A DNA stretch of 64,000 nt from Stieleria maiorica (GTDB lineage Bacteria; Planctomycetota; Planctomycetia; Pirellulales; Pirellulaceae): contig NZ_CP036264.1 in assembly GCF_008035925.1 (NCBI RefSeq), positions 4,152,402-4,216,401 of the forward strand. The letters run 5' to 3'. A model generated the notes under the pieces. That model saw only the letters and a list, made by a program, of their open reading frames with translations, had not been told where the DNA came from and did not search any database. Shown here one piece after another: positions 8,801 to 17,400 of this stretch (positions within the stretch are counted from its first letter, which is position 1; each line of letters opens with the position of its first letter). A program made the position numbers and the translations under genes.

Positions 8801-9975
8801 TCTGGACCGACTTCGATATCCGTCGGTTCGAACACACGCCCGGAACTCGCCGGCAGCGAACGGCCGCCACCGGCGTGGGCAAAGACGCTCGGAAATCCGC
8901 CACCTTCGTGACGCAAAAACGCTCCGTCCCATTCCGGCCGGAACAGATAGACTTCACGCCGCATCCAGTCGTTGACGAAGAAGACGCCCTGATACTTCGT
9001 GGGGAACTGGGTCGCACCGTAGTGAATGAGCCCCGCTCCGGAGCCTTCATACAGCGGCACGCTGATCGGGACGGTCGGCAGATGGTCGATTCCTTTCCAG
9101 TCAAAGCTCCACGGATGGCCCCAGCCGAAGTGGGCCCCGTAAAAGGGCGCAAAGACTTTATCGCCTTCGGTTTGGTCGTTGTCGGTGCCCAGCCATTCGA
9201 AACCGTCATCAAAACAGATGTCCCACGGATTGCGAAAACCGCGAGCGAAGATTTCGAGGTCACGCCCCATCGTGTTCACGCTTTCTCCGTAGGGATCGCA
9301 GCGCAGAATCCCACCTTGTTGGCCCCAGTCGTCTTGGGGCGTGTGATAGGCTCGCTTGTACGTTTCTTTGGAGAAGACTTCGACGTCGGTGTACTCGGGA
9401 GCTCCTTCCGGGGAAGCCAATCCCCAAAGCTTGCGAAAGGTCTTTGGTGCGAGTTGGTCCAGCCGGTTGTACCCCTTGGAGTTGCCTTTGGACATGTAAA
9501 GCTTGCCGTCGGGCCCAAAGTTGAGACCGTGAAGGGAATGCTCAAGGTTCCCAAGTCCGGTGTAGACCTTGATATACACGTCGGCTTCGTCGTCGCCATC
9601 GGTGTCTCGCACGACGGTTAGATCTGGCGCGTTTGCGATCCATAGGTCGTCGCCATGCCAGGCGATCCCCTGGACACTGTTGAAGCCTTCGGCAAAGGTC
9701 TTGATGTCGTCCGCCGCACCGTCACCGTCTTCATCGATCAAGATGTCGATGCGATCGCCGGGCGTTTCGGGCGTCGGGGCTCGCCATTGCGGACCCTGGG
9801 CCACGCAGATGCGTCCCCGTTTGTCAAACGCCATCACGCAGGGATTGCTGACCATCGGCTCTGCGGCGACGACGTCGACGACAAAACCCTCCGGTACAAT
9901 GGGCAGGTCATCTGCCGCGTGAAGGCCCCGCGATAGAGATACCAGCACGAGGAGTGACAATATTACGTTTCTCAT
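5848..9975 (-). CDS. PVC-type membrane-bound dehydrogenase fused to HEAT-like, chitobiase-C-like, cytochrome c and PmoA-like (DUF6807) domains
   Basis: A 1375-residue exported protein. Residues 1-21 form a signal peptide (MRNVILSLLVLVSLSRGLHA). Residues 22-420 are a six-bladed propeller of the planctomycete membrane-bound dehydrogenase type (GFRNPWDICFDD near 237, ILSWGHGYGG near 398). Residues 440-640 are helical HEAT-like repeats. Residues 652-725 resemble the chitobiase/hexosaminidase C-terminal domain (ITYTTDGSVPA). Residues 905-1036 form a heme-binding domain with CFKCH at 924-928 and a C-terminal WLMAQK. Residues 1050-1370 match the PmoA-like/DUF6807 family (HPHMHPGIWLGFGDV). It probably oxidises a sugar and passes electrons to heme in the periplasm. 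The ATG overlaps the lacI stop (ATGA at 9972-9975), which implies translational coupling. The substrate is not known. Confidence 0.88.
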   Translation of the reverse strand: MRNVILSLLVLVSLSRGLHAADDLPIVPEGFVVDVVAAEPMVSNPCVMAFDKRGRICVAQGPQWRAPTPETPGDRIDILIDEDGDGAADDIKTFAEGFNSVQGIAWHGDDLWIANAPDLTVVRDTDGDDEADVYIKVYTGLGNLEHSLHGLNFGPDGKLYMSKGNSKGYNRLDQLAPKTFRKLWGLASPEGAPEYTDVEVFSKETYKRAYHTPQDDWGQQGGILRCDPYGESVNTMGRDLEIFARGFRNPWDICFDDGFEWLGTDNDQTEGDKVFAPFYGAHFGWGHPWSFDWKGIDHLPTVPISVPLYEGSGAGLIHYGATQFPTKYQGVFFVNDWMRREVYLFRPEWDGAFLRHEGGGFPSVFAHAGGGRSLPASSGRVFEPTDIEVGPEGAIYILSWGHGYGGTIENGKQIDAGRVYRIRYGNHAPQALPRPRVLSEMTSEQLFADLGSSVPAWRVDAQNELLRRGAESIPFLKSRLQRESSKAQQTWGLWTLGRLSTEALLDAYAKQKSDLNVHLQSLRILAQENPAALDGLLAWNSKNARLRHATVQAVWRGGRDDLSNELIRLAADETDRVVFYSAWNALQDLLSTDELKVRLTDSRPRVRLAALLALLFEDALSVDQVLPLRTDKAPQVAAMVELWLEKTGNGAPLITLSPPPGDYSEPIAVTAQSSIPRSVITYTTDGSVPAMTGPRATGPIAVESDTRLRFSVFQDYTQAGAMTDAEYRIRPTKAYRHRPFIDGLVSDSGRRYEFDWSGLAVGKRHYTDRDYRILEVSGELAGLPFLRTANEDDRRIVERLVSFRSDSDVSVLVGVDARNREPLSWMNIGQPDGFQNTGLQIITSDPVFNVYEKKFPAGQISLGANVNRPNDSGRGNYIVLFKREILSQQSDREPITMEAAVAAMADADPERGRELFLHPQGAGCFKCHQMQGIGQVLGPDLSDIGNRAKTPEVLIESIIHPSEVITEGFAQQKVLTVDGRVVAGSVLEETGRLIKLAASDGSVTTVNKDDIEQRVGTKISPMPDGFAKMMTAQQVADLTAWLMAQKTVGYRDGFWFQDNGDSLNIHFAGQQVATYLKDHPKLTRRALVNVTTPGGIRVTRNYPPRKPDDIDPGYGAEDGIIHPHMHPGIWLGFGDVDGNDYWRLQSRVAFDRFIQPPSGDRNSGYFVTRNLLLRKDATKETRRNSERDSLSTVETSGYQDDEVVCVETTRYHFENVPEGLLLRLDAEYRSDDHDFYFGDQEESGLAVRVASPIRVQGGNGTILNDRGERNGAQVWGKQAKWFDYFGTVGDREVGILVVPSPDNPRPSWLHARDYGVIVTNPFPKQPKERREPYVKTWVKRGECYNLSYAILIHDLPADKPIDRDHVAESLLKSFD

Positions 9976-11045
9976 CGTTTGCTCCTAGCGATGTATCTGA
10001 CCGACATCCCCTCAACCAATCGCGGTTGCACCGAGACGCTGACCATGGGCGAGTCGGGGTGATCGAGACGCCAAATCAATTGTTCGACCGCTTGGCGACC
10101 GATCTGTTCGGCGCAAATGTCGATCGTGGTGACCTCGGGATAGAGACCCGTCAAAAGAGGCAACTCGTTGTTGCATGAAACCAGGCTGATGTCTTTTCCG
10201 ATCTGTAGTCCACGGCGGGCGAACGCGTGGTAAACCATCGCGGAAATGCAATCGGCCGGGCAGAAAACAGCCGTCGGTTTGCTGCGAAGCCGAAGCAACT
10301 TTCCGACAAGCGTGTCCACCCCTTCGATCTCGTTGACCGTCTGCAACGGAAGGGTCCAGTCGGAACTGGCACCAAAAACATTCTCGACCCTCGCGCCATT
10401 GTTGGTCGCGTGCCAAGTGAAACTCGCACAGCGTTGGCCCAGCGTCACATGATCGGGCTTGGGGTCCAGGATCGCGATTCGCTTGTGCCCCATGCCGATC
10501 AAGTGGTCGGCCGCCAGACGCCCCACCTCCGTGTCGTTCGACTCCACCGTGTCGCCCCAGTCTGCTCCTTGCGGGCGTCCCAGGAACCAGACGGTTGGGA
10601 TGCGGCGAAGTCGCTCGATCAGCTGTTCGGCGGCGGAGTCGATCAGTTTTCCCTGCAGAGCCCCCTTGGCCAGCAAGCCATGAATGTTCTGGTTCGCAAA
10701 AGATTTGGGAATCTCATCGACGCGAGGCAGGTCGGCCAGCAGAACATTTGCGCCCGCGGCGGAGAGTGCTGATTCGGCACCGTGGATTCCGCAGGCAACT
10801 GACGGCAGGCTGACGAGCGATCGGTCCATCCCCAACAGCAGCATGGCGATGTTCTTCCGCGAAAGCTGTCGCCCCTCGGGAGACAGTTTGCGTTTCCGCA
10901 GCCGCGAATAACCCAGCGTTTCGACGGCCTCCATGACCCGCCGTGCCGTTTCATCCGCCACATTGGGCTCGCCGCTCAGCACTCGGCTGACGGTCCCGAT
11001 CGACACGTCCGCGGCTTTGGCCACATCCTTTACCGTCGCAGGCAC
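9972..11045 (-). CDS. LacI-family transcriptional regulator
   Basis: About 357 residues. The N-terminal helix-turn-helix and hinge are typical (VKDVAKAADVSIGTVSRVL, then NVADETARRVMEAVETLGY). The rest is a periplasmic-binding-protein-like sugar sensor, with DHLIGMGHKRIAIL near the middle and a C-terminal QPRLVEG. The open frame extends to an ATG at 11075, but the GTG at 11045 is preferred. GGGAG lies 7 bases before it, the ATG has none, and LacI proteins normally begin just before VKDVA. It heads an operon with the dehydrogenase fusion (4-base overlap) and the DUF1080 protein, so it probably controls that operon and itself in response to a sugar. Confidence 0.92.
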   Translation of the reverse strand: MPATVKDVAKAADVSIGTVSRVLSGEPNVADETARRVMEAVETLGYSRLRKRKLSPEGRQLSRKNIAMLLLGMDRSLVSLPSVACGIHGAESALSAAGANVLLADLPRVDEIPKSFANQNIHGLLAKGALQGKLIDSAAEQLIERLRRIPTVWFLGRPQGADWGDTVESNDTEVGRLAADHLIGMGHKRIAILDPKPDHVTLGQRCASFTWHATNNGARVENVFGASSDWTLPLQTVNEIEGVDTLVGKLLRLRSKPTAVFCPADCISAMVYHAFARRGLQIGKDISLVSCNNELPLLTGLYPEVTTIDICAEQIGRQAVEQLIWRLDHPDSPMVSVSVQPRLVEGMSVRYIARSKR

Positions 11046-11052
11046 ACCGCAT

Positions 11053-11057
11053 CTCCC
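11053..11057 (-). promoter_or_regulatory. ribosome binding site of the LacI gene
   Basis: GGGAG on the minus strand, 7 bases before the GTG at 11045. It supports that start over the upstream ATG at 11075. Confidence 0.65.
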
Positions 11058-11085
11058 GTTTGCATGAAAAAGCATTGATGAAGGG

Positions 11086-11114
11086 ATTGTATTTCATGAA
11101 AATAGAGGGTGCAA
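11086..11114 (-). promoter_or_regulatory. candidate sigma-70 promoter of the lacI-dehydrogenase-DUF1080 operon
   Basis: On the minus strand TTGCAC (11109-11114) is followed after 17 bases by TACAAT (11086-11091). The -10 box matches 5 of 6, the -35 box 3 of 6. An imperfect operator-like palindrome CTGTT-ga-AACAG lies directly upstream at 11116-11127. This could be an autoregulatory LacI site, although it lacks the central CG usual for that family. Confidence 0.45.
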
Positions 11115-11127
11115 GCTGTTGAAACAG

Positions 11128-11265
11128 ATGCGGCCGAGGTACGTCGGCAGTCCCAGCCCCCACCTCCGACGCCCGATCCGTCCACTTCCCGATGCCGATT
11201 TCCTGCTCAAACCGGTCAGTTCGCCGGACTTGAAAGCGGCGATCGCGAATGCCTGTGCGGTGTAG
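11128..11265 (+). pseudogene. possible C-terminal remnant of a response-regulator receiver domain
   Basis: A 45-codon plus-strand frame between lacI and the giant gene ends in DADFLLKPVSSPDLKAAIANA. That resembles the last strand and helix of CheY-like receivers, including the conserved Lys-Pro pair. The acidic pocket and phospho-aspartate part are absent, and the frame closes with a stop about 60 bp upstream of the ATG. No known partner gene is nearby. I read it as a decayed fragment; the match is short, so the call is tentative. Confidence 0.3.
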
Positions 11266-11469
11266 AGCGATTGTCGTGACGGTTTTCCCCGGCATCGAAA
11301 CCATCGAGGCATCACACCGGAAACGGCCGCCGAACGAACTCAGCCGTGGGCGAAGTGCACATCACCGCTGCCAGGGGAAGCATGAACCTCGTTTACGTTG
11401 AAATCCAGAGCGGTCCGTATCTCGTCTGGCCCGTCGACGAATCCAATGACAATGGGGAACGGCCCAAGA
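11266..11469. other. intergenic remainder between lacI and the giant gene
   Basis: This stretch holds no recognisable gene or hairpin. A plus-strand frame from GTG 11346 to the stop at 11481-11483 (45 codons, with an inner ATG at 11382 preceded by AGGGGA) runs into the 3' end of the giant gene on the opposite strand. It matches no family I know. No clear terminator of the giant gene was found. Confidence 0.4.
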
Positions 11470-14400
11470 TCAAATTGTCTTGAGGAATCGAAGACCAAAT
11501 CGTCCATAGTCTTGACCGTCAACGTCTCCATCACCGTCGGAGTCCAGGTCCGGATTGTAGCCCGGAGCTTCGGATGACTTTAGGAAGGTCAGGCCGAAGC
11601 GGCCATAGTCTTGACCGTCAACATCGCGATCGCCGTCGGTATCACCGTACATTCGGAAGAATGCGTCCACACGTTGGTCGCCAAAGACGGCGTTCTGCAA
11701 CATCGGATAGCCCAATTGCGATTGAACGTTCGCTGCAAGGACGAACAATTGATAGTTCCCGTCAGCCAAGGAGGTTGCCAAGTCACCCGTGCCCAGTCTT
11801 GTTTGTGTTGATGTTCCTGAAAACGTCAACGTCGCGGATGTTTTCAGACCGGTATTGGTCGCCGTTACCTCGATTCCGCCGACATCCTGACCGGAGTTCA
11901 AGTTGGTGATCCGGAAGGCATTATTGAGCAGGGCATGATCTACGATCGTGCTGAACTGGACGGTGACAGAAGTGACCTGCGAGCGACCGGCGGATCCGTC
12001 ATTGACGATCACCTGTTCGACACTTGGGATCGCAGTCACAGGCAGGATCTCGATTTCACCGTCGGAAGTGCTCAACGCCAGTTGCCCTTCGTTCAAACGG
12101 CTGATGGGAACATTTTGCTGCGTCGTTGCGTCGGTGTTGATTGCAACAACTGCTGATCCCGAGGCGCTCGGATCAATGTCGAATCGCAGTTTTAACAATT
12201 CAAGATCGGTGCCCAGAAGTGGTACCGCAGAATAAATCGATAGATTAACGTGGCCGGAAGCATTGTCGACGTTAACTTCGATCGACCAATCCGAGTTTCC
12301 AATGCCGAGAAGCACGTTCTCATCGGCCAAGGTCAGCTTGGTTGGGTCGAACTGAATCTGTGCATCGAAAGCCAACAGGCCGGATAGCGCGTTGTCGATC
12401 GTGAGTGTCACTTCCGCTTGGCCGCCCGCGATCGCAGTGGTATCGGAAACGCTGACGACAGGATCGATCCCTGATTGCGGAACGCCGTCAATCCCGGACG
12501 GAACGGTCGGGATTTCAGGGACGCCGGTACCGATCGCTTTTCTTGACACCAATGACGCATCGAGTCCGGAAAGGCGGCCTTCGCCGGCAACGACCGCGAT
12601 CAGTTCGGGATCGATCAACTGATGGGCCTCAAACCCGCTATCCAGTTCGACGACGACGCGTGAGATCAAAGCTGCATCCAACCCACTGTAGGTTCGGTCT
12701 CCCGTCACATCACCGGGAAGCACCGCTTTGTGGATCGCGCGGTCGCCTAACGTCGCGATACGATCCCCGTTAAGTTTTGCTTCAAGAATCTCGATTACTT
12801 GACTGGTCCCATAGGGCGCATCTTCGGCGACCCGAGCGTTGATCGAGTAGACCGCGACGTCGGATCCCGCGAGAGGAGTGTTTCCGGACGCGGTCAGGAT
12901 TAATCGGCCAGATGGTTCGTTGTTAAACGTGATGGACCAGTCATCTGGCAAATCGGGCGATTCCACCACCGAGTCGACAACCATGAGTTGTGGGTCGTAA
13001 ACGACCTCGAGATCCACCGAGAAGACGTCGGAGGCGTCACTGAGACGGATGGGCAAGGCCAGATCGGTAAGATCGGCGGGTGAGAGATCGATCGGTTGAC
13101 CTGCGGCCCGGACGAAGTCGGGAAGCGTGATGAACCGTGTCTCCCCATGTTCCACGTCAAAGTCGATGACGTAGTCGCCTCCGGAGAATCCATCCGCGTC
13201 GCCATCAATCGGATTCCCGTCAAGATCGGTGAATGCATCCAGGCCGGCAAGAAGTGTCACCGTGTAATCATCAGCAGCCAAAACGCCCCCCGTTTTGACG
13301 AATTGGAGAGTTCGTGTCGGTGCGTCGTAGACGAGCGACCCCGGTACGCTGCCGACAGAATGTCCCACGAGCGAAAAATCTGCGCGTGGTTCGGGGCCGT
13401 CCAGGCTTGAGCCGTAAAGACTGAGGCTATCAATGTTGAGGTCGCGGTTGAAGGAGAGTTCGACGCCGGAGGGGGTGATGGAGTGGCCGATCACACGCAG
13501 CGGTTCGGTGACAACATCCACGGTGAATTTATCGTTGGCGATTCCGCCTTGGCTGTCGTCGACGCGAATCGAAACGTCGATGCTTCGTCCGGCCGATGAT
13601 GCATCAAAGATGTGGTCGATGACAAACTCTCGGACGCTGGTGCAAAAGAACTGATCTTCGGTGTCATCGAAGTCACCATCGCCATTCCAGTCTACGGATA
13701 CGGACCAAACCTGCAATTCGTCCGGGTCGGCAATGACGATCGACCGTTCGAAGATGACGCCGGCAAATGCACGGGCGTCGGGCCCCGCATCGACGACCGG
13801 CGTCGTATTGGTTGCAACGGCGACCTGGAATTGTCCGACTCCGGTATCGCCGTCTTTGTCGGTGATCGAAACCGAGACATTAAAGACTCCTGGATCGGTG
13901 AAGGTGTGGTTCAACAGAATCGATTGATCCGGTTCGATCGTGACGGGAATTGGGCCCCGACCGTCGTCGTAGTCGACAGTTGCGGACCAGAGTGAATCAG
14001 ACTCGACGTCCGTGAAAGTAACCCGTCGCGAAATCCCACGCGGCGGTAAGGGCAACGTATCGTCCGGCCCGGCATCAATCACCGGTGCGCGGTTCTCGAC
14101 GGAAAACGTCTGGCTGGCCGAAACACCGGGAAAAATCGGTGTGTCATCGTCTCTGACGGCAAAATTGACCGTATAGCCGCCCGAAACATTGTCGGGGAAG
14201 GTGTAGTCAACACGGAAGGAACCATCTGCGGCCGGTGTCACGTCAAAACCGGCAACGATGTTGGACGTCGTTGTTTCGATGATCGTCGCGGTCAATTCCC
14301 ATTGATCGTCGCCGGGATCGACGATCTGGCCACGAAACGTTTCGGTATGACCTTCGGGGACGGTGGTCGCTGCGGTCGGTGCGAGATTCAGCGACGCTTC

Positions 14401-17400
14401 AACATTTACGACCTCCAAGACGATCGTCTGATTGCCGTGACCACCGTCATCATCGCTCATGACCAGGGTCACCGTGTAGGTTCCGTCGTCAATCGGAACG
14501 AAACTGAAACCGGGAACCAAGTCTCCGGCAGCGATGGTGCCGCTTGAAGGGGCAATCTGCTGGCCATTGGTGCTTTCCACTTGCCACGCGAATGTTAACG
14601 AATCGTTCAATCCCGGTTCGACAAACGATGCGGACAAGTCCACAACACTGCCTTCCACGATGATGCCCGTCGGATTGTCGACGCTCACGGCGGTCACCCT
14701 GGGGGCCACGTTGGAAACCGCCGCACTCGTCTCGCCCGATGCCACACCGGTATCGTCATCTTGCAAGGAGAGGGTGATGTTGTACGAATCGATCCGGGTG
14801 CCACTGGGATCGTCATCGACGTAAATATGAGATTCTGAAAACGTCGTTGTGCCTGCCGGATAGACAAATGACTCGGGATCACTACCGTCATTCCAATCGA
14901 CGACCAACGTAAACGTGTCTTGTTGGCCGGCATCTTCAATGATGCCTGTGAGTGTGACGAAGCTCCCTTCATCGGCAGAAGTCGCAGAAACTTGTAGAAG
15001 GCGCGGTGCATCGTTCGACACGTTGATCGGGATCGATGCGACGTTCTGTCCCCCGTCGTCATCGGTCAGCGTCACCGTGACATTCAGTGGATCGGTCGCC
15101 GTCCCGCTGGCACCATCGTCTTGAAAAAGATGTTGAAGCGAGAAGCCGGTCGTTCCAGCGTCGAGTTCGATTGATTGCGGCGGGGAACCATCGTTCCAGT
15201 CGACCATGATCGTAAACGAATCCAGTGTTCCGACGTCGGAAATCTGGCCGGTGAGCGTCGCCGTTTCGCCTTCGGTGACATCATTGATCTGCAGATTGGT
15301 CAACTCGGGAGCGTTGTTCCTGATCTCTGCGACAACCGTCAACGAATCATCGGCGGAATCATCCGGCGATCCGACGGTATTGACCTGATCGCTCACCGTG
15401 ACCACGATTTCGTAGTTGTCGACGCTCGCCGATGTTAGGCCGTCATCGAGGTATTGATGAACGAATTGGAACGTATTGTTCGCGGCCTGGTCGGTTTCAA
15501 TGGCACCGTCGCCCCAATCGACCGTGACGGTGAATTGGTCATTGAGAGCGAACGACGGGCTGAATCCGGCGTCCAGGATCGTTCCCGATAAGGTGATGAA
15601 CCCGTGCTCATCGATCGACGCGGTAATCGCGGGCGGAGCAACCGTTGTTTGGGCGTTGAGTGAGACGGCCTGGAGGGTGGGCTCCGCATTCTGAACGACA
15701 AGAATATAGTCGCTCGGACGTGCTTGGCCACCGTCGTCATCGGTAACCACAAGCGAAATCGTGTAGACCCCTTCGTTTTCGGGAACGAACGAGAGTGTTT
15801 GACTTTGTCGATCGACGGCATCAAAGGATTGTTCGTTGTCGGAGCTGAGCAACCATTGATATGTATACGTATCATTGGTCGCACTGTTCAGGGAGACCAG
15901 GTCGGTGGCGTTCAGTTCGAAGGTGCTGCCTTCGGTGATGATTTCAGAGGGGACGGGGCCTCCGATTCCGGGCGAAAGATTCTTGACAAAGATTTCGAGG
16001 CGATCGGTGAATTGACCTTCGTCGGCGGTGATCACAAGATCGACCAGAAATCGCCCATTGTCTCTGGGCGTGAAGCTGGTGGTGGGCTGATTCACGGGGG
16101 AGTTGATTTCAAAAGGTTCACCTAACGAGCCGGCGATCGTCCACGCGTAATTCGGATTGGTAAGGTTGGCATCGATTAACGGATCACTGATCAGCGACAC
16201 TGCGGAGCCTTCGCCGACGGCAGTGGTGATCGGCTGACCGTCGACTTCTGCAATGATACGGACCTTGCGTTGGTTATAAAAATCAACGCCGGTGGCAAAC
16301 GGTTCCGCGACCGCAGCAGCGCCGTCGCTGCCGATCGCCACGACCGTAAACGGAAGGTCCAGTCCTGGTAGAAGTGTCCCGCCGAAATCGTACACGGCGA
16401 CTTCGTCGGTATAGCCCTGCCCTTCGAAATGCGCGAAGTAGAGGTTGTCGTCGTAGTATGCCATCCCTTGGATGTTCTTTGCCGATCCGAGGTTGAATTC
16501 CTCGTACGCTTCCGCTGATTGCCGGTCGATCGAATAGACGCGATAACCTTGATTTCCGACCGCGTCCTCCCGGGAGATGGTTGCGATCAATCCTCCGTAT
16601 CCGTCACCGGTTAACCCATAGAATTGCGGCGCGTAGAACTCAAAATCGTCGAACGCGGGGTTTTGTTGCTTTAGATCGAGCGTCGATGTGATTGTTCCAG
16701 AGGACGGATCGAAGGCATGAATTGCTAATTCATAGGTCGTCGGTGAACCGCCGCTGTGCTTGCCGAAATAGAGTCTGCCGTAGACCGAGGCGAGTCCCAC
16801 TGCCCCGGAGAATTCTGGATTCGTATACACGTTCAGTTCGGCACCCGTGGCCGGGTCGAGCTGGTACAAGGAACCCTGGCCGAGCACGTACAGGTGGGAC
16901 CCGTCGTAGGCGAGATCAAATGACGTGGTCGGTGCGGGAATCCGCCGAATCTCTTCGCCTGTCTCCGGATGCAACTCGATGATTTCGGATGTTCCACTCG
17001 GTTTAACAAACAATCCACCCGATCCAAGGCGAACGCTGCGGACGGTGGGGCGGGTATTGACCCAGGGACCTGCCGGTGTCGGTGATTGCGATCGAGGATT
17101 GAGGCTTTCTCGGACCGAATAGACGTTGCCTAGATTCAGGTCCAGCAATTCGTAGTCGCCTTGGACGTCGGTTACCGTGACCGTTTCTCCACTATCGGGC
17201 ACGCCGTTGCCATTCCTGTCAACGAAGATCGGCACGCCTTCCAAACCTGGCTCGCCTGAGTCTAGGACGCCGTCGCCGTCGAGGTCATTGAATTTGGTAC
17301 CCGTGATCGCGCCGCGGTCAACAACGACGGAGAACCGTTGCTCGGCAGAACGGCCCAGGCCGTCTTCGGCGCTGACGATCACGGTTCTTACACCACTGAA

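Noticed and set aside
8590..9621. Plus-strand open frame of 343 codons opposite the dehydrogenase propeller
   Set aside because: Same reason: shadow of a real gene on the other strand.
11470..13500. Separate small cellulosome-like gene at the end of the giant frame
   Set aside because: The cohesin and dockerin segments are in the same frame as the PKD run with no stop, start signal or promoter between them.
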